NCBI GenBank assembly: GCA_028718265.1
Contig: JAQUMG010000040.1
Coordinates: forward strand, 1 to 11,703
DNA length: 11,703 nt
DNA from: Candidatus Omnitrophota bacterium
GTDB taxonomy: Bacteria > Omnitrophota > Koll11 > JAHIPI01
Direction of reading: 5' to 3'
Shown here: positions 1 through 6,909 of the stretch, in pieces
Layout: each line of letters starts with the position of its first letter
Numbering within the stretch: position 1 is the stretch's first letter
The notes under the pieces: model-generated
Told to the model about the DNA's origin: nothing
The model's input: only the letters and a program-made list of their open reading frames with translations
Database searches by the model: none
Translations under genes and position numbers: made by a program

Positions 1-291
1 TTCCTCAGCTGGGTTTTTAGCGCGCATGGTTTCATGAAGGGTGATTTCTTGTTCAGCATATTATCCGGCGGACTGATCCTCGGCGCTTTCTTTATGGCAA
101 CGGATTACGTAACTTCGCCGATGACGCGACAGGGCCAGCTAATCTTCGGCATCGCTTGCGGCGCTATTGCTTTTGTCATACGCCGGTTCGGCGGTTATCC
201 CGAAGGCGTCTCTTATTCTATTCTGATAATGAATGCTGTTGTTCCTCTGATTGACAGGTATGTAAAACCACGGCCGTATGGCGCCAAGTGA
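1..291 (+). CDS. rnfD: RnfD, electron transport complex subunit D (C-terminal part)
   Basis: This is the end of the RnfD membrane subunit, which carries a covalently bound flavin and forms part of the ion-translocating core of the Rnf (ferredoxin:NAD+ oxidoreductase) complex. The frame is open from base 1 and its real start lies outside the window, so the ATG at 34 is internal. Visible family hallmarks are the stretch [19 protein letters not shown] followed by a helix, then [15 protein letters not shown] and the closing [13 protein letters not shown], all typical of the RnfD/NqrB C-terminus. The flavin-attachment Thr motif lies upstream and cannot be checked. The stop codon TGA (289-291) sits 4 bases before the preferred rnfE start, so no rnfG gene fits between them. 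Family assignment is very secure. Confidence 0.95.
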   Translation, partial: FLSWVFSAHGFMKGDFLFSILSGGLILGAFFMATDYVTSPMTRQGQLIFGIACGAIAFVIRRFGGYPEGVSYSILIMNAVVPLIDRYVKPRPYGAK

Positions 292-295
292 GACT

Positions 296-931
296 ATGAA
301 AAGATTAATACAGGAATTCACGAAAGGTATAACCATTGAAAACCCGACGTTCGGGCTCGTCCTCGGACTATGCCCCACCCTTGCCGTTTCTACTTCGGTA
401 ATAAATGCCATAGGTATGGGCGCGGCGGCGACGTTTGTCCTCCTGGGTTCGAACATAATAATATCTTCTCTCCGTAAGTTAATTCCGGACCAGATACGCA
501 TACCATGCTTCATAGTAATCATCGCTACTTTCGTCACTATAAATGAGATGGTGATGAAGGCTTTTTTCCCGGCATTAAATACTGCGCTCGGTATATTCGT
601 ACCTTTAATAGTCGTGAACTGTATAGTATTGGGACGGGCTGAAGCCTTTGCGTGCAAACGGCCTGTCATGGACTCTATTTTCGATGCGCTCGGCATGGGC
701 GCGGGCTTTACCATAGCTTTGGTCATAATAGCCGCGATACGCGAGGCCATGGGAGCAGGCACTTTATTGGGAATTAACCTGGCCAGGGGGTTCCAGCCCG
801 TCGCAATGATGATACTGGCACCGGGCGCATTACTGACAATGGGTCTATTGATAGGGCTCGTAAATTACTGGCATATCAAACGTCAAAGCGGCAAAGAGAT
901 AACAAAGGTAGGATGCGATGGATGTAAGTAA
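296..931 (+). CDS. rnfE: RnfE, electron transport complex subunit E
   Basis: RnfE is an integral membrane subunit of the Rnf complex, homologous to RnfA and NqrD. RnfA and RnfE together hold an intramembrane iron-sulfur centre. Using the start at 296 (211 residues), Cys26 lies in LGLCPTLAVSTS and Cys109 in IVVNCIVLGRAEAFA, the two conserved half-helix cysteines. The rest is about six hydrophobic segments, with a GMGAGFTIAL and IREAMGAGTL region typical of the family. The ATG at 278 would also be in frame and overlap rnfD, but it has no ribosome site. The ATG at 296 is preceded by an AAGTGAG-like sequence and gives the usual MKRLIQEFTKGI beginning. The protein ends in a short cysteine-bearing tail (GCDGCK). 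It overlaps rnfA by 14 bases, so translation is probably coupled. Confidence 0.95.
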   Translation: MKRLIQEFTKGITIENPTFGLVLGLCPTLAVSTSVINAIGMGAAATFVLLGSNIIISSLRKLIPDQIRIPCFIVIIATFVTINEMVMKAFFPALNTALGIFVPLIVVNCIVLGRAEAFACKRPVMDSIFDALGMGAGFTIALVIIAAIREAMGAGTLLGINLARGFQPVAMMILAPGALLTMGLLIGLVNYWHIKRQSGKEITKVGCDGCK

Positions 932-1526
932 ATTTGTTGCGATATTAGTGTCAATGGTCTTTATAAATAATTTCATCCTCTCCAAATTCCTGGGCCTCTG
1001 CTCTTTTATCGGGGTATCAAAAGAGACTAAACCCGCAGTATCAATGGGCTTTGCCGTCACATTCGTCACGACGATGTCCAGCATCATTACGTGGCTTATT
1101 TATCGTTATGTACTTATTCCTTTTGACATAACATATCTCAGGACCATATCTTTTATTCTGGTCATCGCCAGTTTTGTCCAGCTTGTCGAAATGATTGTGC
1201 GAAAGACATCGCCCGCTCTATATAAAGCGTTCGGTATTTATCTGCCCCTTATAACGGTCAACTGCGCGGTGTTGGGCGTTGCCGTCCTGAACTCGGATAT
1301 GTTTTTTGTAGGCACAAATGTCGTGGCCGGCAGCTTCGTCTTCAGCGTTGCGCAGGGATTTTTTGCGGGAATAGGCTATTTAGTGGCAATGTTATTGATG
1401 TCAGGCATAAGAGAGCGCCTGGAATTGGTCGAAGCGCCAAAATCATTACAGGGCGTGCCTCTCGCTTTTATAATCGCGGCGCTTATGAGCCTTGCCTTTA
1501 TGGGATTTAACGGATTTAAACTATGA
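918..1526 (+). CDS. rnfA: RnfA, electron transport complex subunit A
   Basis: RnfA is the membrane partner of RnfE in the Rnf complex, where the pair carries electrons across the membrane through a shared Fe-S centre and contributes to the ion path. The 202-residue protein has the expected length. Conserved cysteines are Cys28 in FILSKFLGLCSFIGVSK and Cys116 in ITVNCAVLGVAV. Six hydrophobic helices are visible, and GIRERLELVEAPKSLQG, found before the last helix, is a strong RnfA signature. The start at 918 is supported by a good ribosome site (AAAGGTAGG, near 904-912) lying inside the end of rnfE. The stop TGA shares four bases with the start of rnfB (ATGA), again suggesting coupled translation within one operon. 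Confidence 0.96.
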   Translation: MDVSKFVAILVSMVFINNFILSKFLGLCSFIGVSKETKPAVSMGFAVTFVTTMSSIITWLIYRYVLIPFDITYLRTISFILVIASFVQLVEMIVRKTSPALYKAFGIYLPLITVNCAVLGVAVLNSDMFFVGTNVVAGSFVFSVAQGFFAGIGYLVAMLLMSGIRERLELVEAPKSLQGVPLAFIIAALMSLAFMGFNGFKL

Positions 1527-2329
1527 ATACTCCTGCGATAATAAAAATAATCATTCCTGTATTAACTTTGACGGGTTTAGGCGTGGCGTTCGGCGTAGGA
1601 CTGGCTATAGCATCAAAAAAGTTCTGCGTAACGACTGATCCCCGCATTGAAAAAATATACGCCCACCTTCCGGGAGCAAATTGCGGCGCCTGCGGCCTAG
1701 CCGGCTGTATAGGTTTCGCCGAAGCGCTTATACAAGGCACATGCAGCATTGAGCGCTGCGTCGCTGCCGGCTCTGAAGAGCGGGCGGAGATAGCCGGAAT
1801 CCTGGGGGTAGAAGCCAAGACAAAAACTAAAAAAGCAGCAGTCGTAAACTGCCATGGCGGCAATAAACGTGTAAAAGACAAATTTATATACACAGGCATA
1901 AAAAATTGCGTAGCCGCCAATCTAGTAATGGGCGGGCCAAAAGCGTGCGTATACGGATGCATCGGCTACGGAACATGTACCAAAGTGTGTCCGTTCGGCG
2001 CCATTACCATGAACGAAGAGGATTTGCCCGTCGTTGATGAAACTAAGTGCACTGCCTGCGGTAAGTGCGTCGCGATATGTCCTAAAAACCTCTTTTCGTT
2101 AACTCCTGTTACTAAGATCTATACCGTACGCTGTAAATCGCGCGACATGGGCAAAAGAGTCATGGACGTCTGCTCTGTCGGTTGTATCGCCTGCCATAAA
2201 TGCGAAAAGGCCTGTCCTGTCAGTGCAATAAAGGTAATTGATAATCTTGCCGTGATAGACTACAAGATATGTGATAATCGTGGGGAGTGCTTTAAGGTGT
2301 GTCCTACTAAGGCCATTGCTAAAAAATAG
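1523..2329 (+). CDS. rnfB: RnfB, multi-cluster ferredoxin-type subunit of the Rnf complex
   Basis: RnfB is the iron-sulfur entry subunit that is thought to accept electrons from reduced ferredoxin. The 268-residue protein has, in order, one N-terminal membrane helix (about residues 6-31), an Fe-S domain with Cys54, Cys57, Cys62 and Cys79 (C-x2-C-x4-C-x16-C, in PGANCGACGLAGC), a linker, and then a series of ferredoxin motifs. These are Cys142/146/152/156, the canonical CTACGKCVAICP (Cys176/179/182/186), a third group around Cys217-231 (CIACHKCEKACP), and a last incomplete group at Cys250/256/260 ending CPTKAIAKK. This is the long form seen in anaerobes such as clostridia rather than the short enterobacterial RsxB of roughly 190 residues. 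The gene is last in the operon, and its TAG stop lies inside the putative terminator. Confidence 0.96.
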   Translation: MNTPAIIKIIIPVLTLTGLGVAFGVGLAIASKKFCVTTDPRIEKIYAHLPGANCGACGLAGCIGFAEALIQGTCSIERCVAAGSEERAEIAGILGVEAKTKTKKAAVVNCHGGNKRVKDKFIYTGIKNCVAANLVMGGPKACVYGCIGYGTCTKVCPFGAITMNEEDLPVVDETKCTACGKCVAICPKNLFSLTPVTKIYTVRCKSRDMGKRVMDVCSVGCIACHKCEKACPVSAIKVIDNLAVIDYKICDNRGECFKVCPTKAIAKK

Positions 2330-2347
2330 GGACAGCGCCCATTTTTT
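2321..2347. terminator. Putative bidirectional terminator between convergent rnf and trk operons
   Basis: Six A's plus T (2321-2327) pair perfectly with A plus six T's (2341-2347). Inside this, GGG (2329-2331) pairs with CCC (2338-2340) around a six-base loop, leaving one bulged A. Read from either strand, the hairpin is followed by a run of T's, as in an intrinsic terminator. It fills the 18-base gap between two convergent genes and includes the rnfB stop codon. The G:C part of the stem is only three pairs, so strength is uncertain. Confidence 0.55.
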
Positions 2348-2836
2348 CTATTTTCTGAATTTCTTGTAAATTTTCCACAACAAAACTAAAACCAGGATTA
2401 CGCCGAATATAATAGCATGGCGCGCTTTGGCTAAATCCATCGCTTCGGGAATCAGGTAGCCGTCTTTCAGCTTAGCCACGCTTACCGCATGAATATCCAG
2501 ATCACCGCCATGCTGCGTGCAGCTACGGTTAAATACACCTTTTATTTCTACGATATCGCCTTTTATATTATAAGTGCCTTTATAAACAATGTTTTTTGTT
2601 AAATCTTTAGGCGCCCATATGCCGACAGCATTTGTGTCGTCGTTTACATTTACCCACGCATACTCTCCGCGCGCCATCACATCGCCTATGACCTCGCCGC
2701 TGTAAGTAACGGTTTGGCCGTCGTATTGTTTGGCGTTATCAATCAGCTCGGTGCTGGAAATGGGTCCGGCATAGCAGACCATAGACCATAGACTATAGAC
2801 TATAGACAATATTAGCGTACAGCGTTTGATCATCAT
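2348..2836 (-). CDS. Secreted, membrane-anchored OB-fold-like protein of the trk operon
   Basis: This 162-residue protein has an N-terminal signal peptide or anchor (about residues 6-23, with YAG near the probable cleavage point), a domain of about 100 residues, and a C-terminal membrane helix (about 141-153) followed by a basic KIYKKFRK tail. The middle domain alternates short strands (TVTYSGEVIGD, YAWVNVND, AVGIWAPK, DIVEIKGVF), a pattern I read as an OB-fold. A distinctive motif, C106-x2-H109-G-G-D-L-D-I-H116-A, could bind metal or another ligand, but this is inference. It probably faces the periplasm or cell exterior. The ATG at 2836 overlaps the trkH stop (ATGA) with AAAGGGGAA upstream, so it belongs to the trk operon. 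Its function is unknown. The signal-peptide codons contain a 7-bp tandem repeat. Confidence 0.8.
   Translation of the reverse strand: MMIKRCTLILSIVYSLWSMVCYAGPISSTELIDNAKQYDGQTVTYSGEVIGDVMARGEYAWVNVNDDTNAVGIWAPKDLTKNIVYKGTYNIKGDIVEIKGVFNRSCTQHGGDLDIHAVSVAKLKDGYLIPEAMDLAKARHAIIFGVILVLVLLWKIYKKFRK
2776..2810. repeat. Five-copy 7-bp tandem repeat inside the signal-peptide coding region
   Basis: On the plus strand the copies read AGACCAT, AGACCAT, AGACTAT, AGACTAT and AGACAAT, with no gaps. On the coding (minus) strand they encode residues 10-21 of the OB-fold-like protein (LSIVYSLWSMVC). Because 7 is not a multiple of 3, gain or loss of one or two copies would shift the frame. The shifted frames soon meet TAG codons that are present within the repeat. 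Confidence 0.9.
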
Positions 2837-4335
2837 TTCCCCTTTATCGCGGCTACAAAAAACCCGACCAAAGTAAATACGGCTACAAATTCAAGACGGC
2901 CTGCCCACATCTGGAACATATAAGTGATTTTAAGCAATGCCGGCATGCTCACGGCAGTAATCCCGCAGGAAAGGCCTACGTTAGCGGCGGCTGAGGTAGA
3001 TTCGAATAAAGAATCCAAAAACGGGTAGCCAAAAAACATGCCCACAACAGCGCCAAAGCCGTAAAGCATAATATAGGCCAGCGCAATGAGGCACGCGGAA
3101 CGCACCTGCCTGTCTTCGAGCACAATCTCTTTTATGTGGTGAAATTTCTCGGTAACTACGGCGGATTCAGGCAGAATTATACGGCGTATATCCTGAGCCA
3201 TGGCTTTAGATATAAGGCCTATCCTCAATGCTTTGATACCGCCTGTCGTGGAACAACTGCTGCCGCCGAAAGCCATGGCAAGCATAATTCCCATAAGTGC
3301 CAGCGGCCCCCATTCTTTGATAAACTGCTTAGCGTAAATAGTCGCATATCCTGTAGTTGTATGGGCCGAAATCAGATGGTAAAATCCTTTGCGGAAAAGT
3401 GAGATTGCTTCCGGGTAAGTACCTGTACGCTGCAATCCGAATGCAGTAATAATAAAAGTTGCCATAATGGTAATGAACAAAGTTACCATTTCTATATTAC
3501 GCCATATTTCACGCTTGTTGCCGCTCCATATGGCGTAATGCAGTTTAAAGTTCATAGCGCCCAGAAACATTATGACTACAGTAACCATTTCAAAAAGAAA
3601 ACTATGATAGTATAAAATATTTTGTGATTGCGGCGTGAATCCGCCCGTATCAAAGGCCGCCATAAATATACATGCTCCGTGAAATATCGAATTCTTAAGC
3701 GGTATACCTTCATAGACTGCTATCGCAGCCAAAGCCCCGGTACCTAGTATGAGGTATGTTATGCTGACCAACCATATAAATCTGGAAGTTGAAACTACAT
3801 TCGGCAGAATTTTTTCGTCTCTCGCTTCTCCCACGTATATCCGAAAAGCCCCTGCGGCGCCGCGCACCAGAAACGACAGCGCTACTATGACTATTCCCTG
3901 GCCTCCTATAAACATGATCAAGTGGCGCCAAAGATTGTGCGAATAAGACAGGTGGTCCAGATTCTGAGCCAAAGTCAGGCCTGTAGTGGCAAATCCGCTC
4001 ATGGATTCAAAACAGGCATCGAGATAAGATTTCCAATGATGACTCAGATACATGGGAATGGCCCCGAGTAACATTGCTACTATCCAGCTCAAAGAGACAA
4101 TTATCATCCCGTGCATCCAGTTGGGGTCGCGTTCGGTACGGCAAAATATGGTAAGAAGAAAACCAAGGCTTAGGGTTATAGAAATGGAGATGAGGAAATC
4201 CAGTGAGGGGTTTACTTCGTCATAGACCAGGCCGAGAGCCAGAGGAATAATCATCATTATCCCTAAACCGACCACTATCTTCCCTAAATAATAACCTATA
4301 ATCTTAAAATCTTCTTTTTGCGGTCTAGGAATCAT
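2833..4335 (-). CDS. trkH: TrkH/KtrB-family potassium uptake channel subunit
   Basis: This is the K+-translocating membrane subunit of a Trk/Ktr system, working with cytoplasmic TrkA-type gating proteins. At 500 residues it has the size of TrkH. All four pore-loop repeats can be seen: SGFATTGLT (about 113-121), AAFDTGGFTP (226-235), SAHTTTGYAT (323-332) and TSAAANVGLS (447-456), each with the selectivity-filter glycine (119, 232, 329, 454). GGSSCSTTGGIK in the second half and the closing WAGRLEFVAVFTL are also typical. It follows the 35-residue membrane protein by 20 bases and overlaps the next gene by four. The ribosome site before the ATG at 4335 is weak (GGGCGAG), so it may depend on translation from upstream. 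Na+ transport instead of K+ cannot be excluded, but the trkA neighbours favour K+. Confidence 0.95.
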   Translation of the reverse strand: MIPRPQKEDFKIIGYYLGKIVVGLGIMMIIPLALGLVYDEVNPSLDFLISISITLSLGFLLTIFCRTERDPNWMHGMIIVSLSWIVAMLLGAIPMYLSHHWKSYLDACFESMSGFATTGLTLAQNLDHLSYSHNLWRHLIMFIGGQGIVIVALSFLVRGAAGAFRIYVGEARDEKILPNVVSTSRFIWLVSITYLILGTGALAAIAVYEGIPLKNSIFHGACIFMAAFDTGGFTPQSQNILYYHSFLFEMVTVVIMFLGAMNFKLHYAIWSGNKREIWRNIEMVTLFITIMATFIITAFGLQRTGTYPEAISLFRKGFYHLISAHTTTGYATIYAKQFIKEWGPLALMGIMLAMAFGGSSCSTTGGIKALRIGLISKAMAQDIRRIILPESAVVTEKFHHIKEIVLEDRQVRSACLIALAYIMLYGFGAVVGMFFGYPFLDSLFESTSAAANVGLSCGITAVSMPALLKITYMFQMWAGRLEFVAVFTLVGFFVAAIKGK

Positions 4336-4355
4336 TTACTCGCCCGGATTTTAGG

Positions 4356-4463
4356 TTAAACGGCAAATAGCCAGGAAATACCAAAACATATTAACATGAC
4401 TAAAGCAATCGCGCCGACTTCTATGATTATACCTATAATTATGTTAATGACCTGTTTAAACAT
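4356..4463 (-). CDS. 35-residue single-helix membrane protein between trkA and trkH
   Basis: This short gene was found by reading the gap between the second trkA and trkH. It begins MFKQVINIIIGIIIEVGAIA and ends WLFAV, and is almost entirely hydrophobic from residue 5 to 35, with one acidic residue (Glu15) in the middle of the helix. Its ATG shares one base with the trkA stop (TAATG), and GGGG lies 8 bases upstream as a ribosome site. Its stop is 20 bases before trkH. Position and architecture suggest a small accessory subunit of the K+ transporter, comparable in idea to KdpF of the Kdp pump, but no family is recognised and the role is inference. Confidence 0.65.
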   Translation of the reverse strand: MFKQVINIIIGIIIEVGAIALVMLICFGISWLFAV

Positions 4464-5125
4464 TAGATATTCCCCACGAATAGTTGGAGAAGCTGCTGTT
4501 TATTCTCGACCAGAGTAAGCGCAATAATATCATCGCCTGCCTCCAGAACCGTCTTCCCCTTGGGTATAACTACTTCTCCGCCGCGTATAATAGAAACCAA
4601 TACCGAATCCGGCGGAAGTGTGATATCCTGGACCATTCTATTGATTACGGGCGAATCCTCCGGCAAATCTACGCGTACAATTGCAAGTTTGCCTCTGTTA
4701 AAACTCATAAGATTTACAAAATCGGCGAAAGATACTTCTTCCTCTATGATCTTTGCTATGATCCGGGTTGCGTCGATCGGGATATCGACCCCTAATTCCG
4801 CAAAGGTGTGCTCGTTCTTGGGGTCGTTGACCCTGGCCACCGTCCTGCCCACATCAAATCTCTCTCTTGCCAATTGGCATATTACAAGATTATCTTCATC
4901 GTCTCCGGTAACTGCTGCGACTACATTTGCGCGGGAAATGCCGGCATCTTCCAGGCATTTAAGATCGCATCCATCGCCGTGAATCACTAATGCCTTGCTG
5001 TCTACGGCTATTTCATCGCATACGTTTTTATCTTTATCGACTATCGCTACCGTATGTTTGTCGGTTGAGAGCCGCTGAGCAAGAAAACGGCCTATCTTTC
5101 CCCCTCCGATTATAATGATATACAT
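4463..5125 (-). CDS. trkA: TrkA-type K+ channel gating protein (second copy, single RCK unit)
   Basis: This is a cytoplasmic regulator of TrkH that binds NAD(H) or adenine nucleotides and gates K+ uptake. The 220-residue protein is one RCK unit: a Rossmann domain (about 1-120) with G7-x-G9-x-x-G12 and the ribose-binding acidic Asp30 at the end of the second strand (AIVD), then a C-terminal RCK_C domain (about 135-218; LAIVRVDLPEDSP, IIRGGEVVIPKGKT, LEAGDDIIAL). It is about half of the 458-residue E. coli TrkA, which holds two such units in one chain. The start at 5125 is preceded by GAGGT 7 bases upstream, 21 bases after the first trkA. It clearly differs in sequence from that copy, so it is an old paralogue and not a recent duplication. 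Confidence 0.93.
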   Translation of the reverse strand: MYIIIIGGGKIGRFLAQRLSTDKHTVAIVDKDKNVCDEIAVDSKALVIHGDGCDLKCLEDAGISRANVVAAVTGDDEDNLVICQLARERFDVGRTVARVNDPKNEHTFAELGVDIPIDATRIIAKIIEEEVSFADFVNLMSFNRGKLAIVRVDLPEDSPVINRMVQDITLPPDSVLVSIIRGGEVVIPKGKTVLEAGDDIIALTLVENKQQLLQLFVGNI

Positions 5126-5146
5126 GGGCTACCTCATATCAGCGCT

Positions 5147-5791
5147 TTACAAACCAAATTTCTTTTTTATCTTATCGAGACTGGTAATCTTCACTACGGC
5201 CAGAAGTATATCGCCTTTATCCACCTTCGTACTAACTTCGGGAATGATGATGCCTTTTATTTTTCTTATCGTCGTCACTATGAGTTCGCCGGGTACGTTT
5301 ATCTGGCTGATAGTTTTGCCGTTCAAATCATCATGTACCTCTATCTCTAAAACTCCCAGCTCGCCGCTTTCTATCAGATAACTGGAAAATTTAGATTCTA
5401 CAACCTTATCCCTGATCATGGCCGCGAAAAGTATCGTTCCGCTTATAACGTCCAGCCCTAACGCCTTGTAAATGTTGGCCCTGCTGGGATCATAAACACG
5501 TACAATAACCTTGGGAACATTAAATATTTTCTTAGCTACCTGCGATGCAACGAGGTTGGTATTATCGCCGTTGGTAACGGCGCAGAAAGCGTTGGCCTGG
5601 GCAATCCCCGCCGTCTTCAATAGTTCCAGATCAAACCCATTACCGACCAGTGTAATGCCGTTAAAAGTCCTCCCCAGCCGCTCTAAGCTCTTGGGGCTTT
5701 TGTCTATTACGACAACATTATGGCCTTCACTGGATAGAAGCTTGGCAAGTTCCGAACCTACTCTGCCGCAACCTACTATTATAACGTACAT
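5147..5791 (-). CDS. trkA: TrkA-type K+ channel gating protein (first copy, single RCK unit)
   Basis: This is the first gene of the K+ uptake operon. The 214-residue protein has a Rossmann domain with G7-x-G9-x-x-G12 (IIVGCGRVG) and Asp30 (VVVID), followed by an RCK_C domain (about 140-205; LGVLEIEVHDDLNGK, TTIRKIKGIIIPEVSTKV, KGDILLAVV). It is the usual length for single-unit KtrA or archaeal TrkA. Together with the next gene it could form a mixed ring equivalent to the tandem E. coli TrkA. Alternatively each could form its own ring on TrkH. The ATG at 5791 is preceded by AGGGGGT, 6 bases upstream, and by a strong promoter giving a leader of roughly 25 bases. Confidence 0.93.
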   Translation of the reverse strand: MYVIIVGCGRVGSELAKLLSSEGHNVVVIDKSPKSLERLGRTFNGITLVGNGFDLELLKTAGIAQANAFCAVTNGDNTNLVASQVAKKIFNVPKVIVRVYDPSRANIYKALGLDVISGTILFAAMIRDKVVESKFSSYLIESGELGVLEIEVHDDLNGKTISQINVPGELIVTTIRKIKGIIIPEVSTKVDKGDILLAVVKITSLDKIKKKFGL

Positions 5792-5821
5792 GGAATACCC
5801 CCTGATACAATATTACGGTAT

Positions 5822-5850
5822 AATATACCATAGGAACAGGCCGGTGTCAA
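5822..5850 (-). promoter_or_regulatory. Near-consensus sigma70-type promoter of the trk operon
   Basis: On the minus strand, TTGACA (5845-5850, perfect -35) and TATATT (5822-5827, 5 of 6 matches for -10) are separated by exactly 17 bases. Transcription should begin near 5815, about 25 bases before the first trkA start codon, with the AGGGGGT ribosome site in between. No clear operator or riboswitch fits in so short a leader. Confidence 0.8.
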
Positions 5851-5873
5851 TAAAGGCAGGCTATTTTGAACTC

Positions 5874-6872
5874 CTAACTTTTACTGCGGATATCGTGTTC
5901 GTCTTCTATCTCGCCTACTATTTCTTCGAGGAGATCTTCGAGGGTAACCAAACCTTCTATCTTACCGCTTTCGTCCGTCACTATGGCTAAGTGGGTGTGC
6001 CCTTTCTGAAATTCCCGCAGAAGCTCTGTTATCTTCTTTGAACCGGGAACAAATACGGGAGGAGAAACTATGTCCTGAAAAACAATCAGGCCCTTATTAA
6101 TGACGATGTTAAGCAGGTCCTTCATATTGATTATGCCCGTTATCTGCTCCGGGGTATCTTTGTAAACGGGAAATCGCGAATAGCCTGATTCAACCGCTTT
6201 TTCCAGCATATCGTCCAGGCCCGAATTAACATCTATGGATACTATCTGCCCCTTCGGCGTCATAACGCTTCTGGCCAGCGTCTTGCTGAAATCGAGGACT
6301 TTGGACAGCATGATATATTTTTCTTTATGGATAGTCCCGTCTTCTTCGCCCATTTTAATAAGCGTTCTTATTTCATCTTCGGTAACTAAAAAGGTGCTCT
6401 TTTCTTTATCGCCTATAAAGTTAATAATAAAATTCGTAACAATCGACAGGGCTTTTGCGATCGGGGATAAAATAGATATCATTACGCGCATGGGCTTTGC
6501 CACGGCCAGGGAAAGTTTCTCGGAGTGTCTCGCGGCGTAGGTCTTTGCTACTACCTCGAATAATATGATAAGAAAGGCGGCTATTATAGTCGCAAGGATT
6601 ATGCCTTTCGTATTCCCGAAGATGGAAACCATTATTACGGTGACGATAGCGGCTATAAGCGTATCGATTATGTTGTTTGCGACAAGAATCGTGCCGAAAA
6701 ACTTTTCCGGAACCTCAAGAATTTTGAGGACAATTTGCGCGGGATTGGAGCCGTCCTTTGCCAGCTTTCGCAGGCGCAGGCGGCTTACGGCTATCATCGA
6801 TATCTCCGACGCTGCGGTGATAGCGGCCAATATCAATAATATTATTAAAGAAAGGGCTAATATGTCATTCAT
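5874..6872 (-). CDS. CNNM (DUF21) / CBS-pair membrane protein, CorC-like, short form
   Basis: This 332-residue protein has an N-terminal CNNM/DUF21 transmembrane domain (about 1-180) and a CBS pair (about 200-322; the second repeat is [19 protein letters not shown] and ends [16 protein letters not shown]). The family (CorC, MpfA, YhdP, YtfL) is linked to Mg2+ or other divalent-cation efflux, with the CBS pair sensing nucleotide or Mg-ATP. Family marks in the membrane part are [19 protein letters not shown] (Ser22), NN at 66-67 and Glu106. The usual GE-x-x-PK motif reads FEVVAK (105-110), so its Gly and Pro are replaced. The common C-terminal CorC_HlyC domain is absent: the frame ends with TAG just after the second CBS repeat, and the trk promoter follows. 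No ribosome site is evident before the ATG, so the mRNA may be nearly leaderless. Confidence 0.88.
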   Translation of the reverse strand: MNDILALSLIILLILAAITAASEISMIAVSRLRLRKLAKDGSNPAQIVLKILEVPEKFFGTILVANNIIDTLIAAIVTVIMVSIFGNTKGIILATIIAAFLIILFEVVAKTYAARHSEKLSLAVAKPMRVMISILSPIAKALSIVTNFIINFIGDKEKSTFLVTEDEIRTLIKMGEEDGTIHKEKYIMLSKVLDFSKTLARSVMTPKGQIVSIDVNSGLDDMLEKAVESGYSRFPVYKDTPEQITGIINMKDLLNIVINKGLIVFQDIVSPPVFVPGSKKITELLREFQKGHTHLAIVTDESGKIEGLVTLEDLLEEIVGEIEDEHDIRSKS

Positions 6873-6880
6873 ATTTTAAT

Positions 6881-6909
6881 ATATTAACATGTAGAATGAT
6901 AACAGGCAA
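6881..6909 (-). promoter_or_regulatory. Candidate promoter of the CNNM/CBS gene
   Basis: On the minus strand, TTGCCT (6904-6909, 4 of 6 matches) and TAATAT (6881-6886, 4 of 6) are 17 bases apart in the 43-base gap after the PII-like gene. Initiation would fall within a few bases of the ATG at 6872, consistent with the absence of a ribosome site. The region also holds the palindrome TTAATATATTAA (6876-6887). The match is moderate only, and the gene may instead be read through from the efflux operon. Confidence 0.35.

Noticed and set aside
278..295. Start of rnfE at the earlier ATG (278)
   Set aside because: There is no ribosome site before it, and the six added residues do not match the usual RnfE beginning, which fits the ATG at 296.
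139..762. Open frame of 207 codons on the minus strand across rnfD and rnfE
   Set aside because: It lies opposite clearly conserved Rnf genes, has low-complexity composition with no recognisable domain, and has no ribosome site. It is a shadow frame.
1516..1962. Minus-strand open frame of 148 codons opposite rnfB
   Set aside because: The cysteine motifs of rnfB are on the plus strand. This frame has no motif or start signal.
2776..2810. CRISPR-like array
   Set aside because: The repeats are 7 bases long and abut each other with no spacers, inside a coding frame.
6876..6887. Perfect palindrome TTAATATATTAA as an operator or terminator
   Set aside because: It is short and purely A/T, so likely by chance in an A/T-rich gap. 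It has no G:C stem or T-run to act as a terminator.
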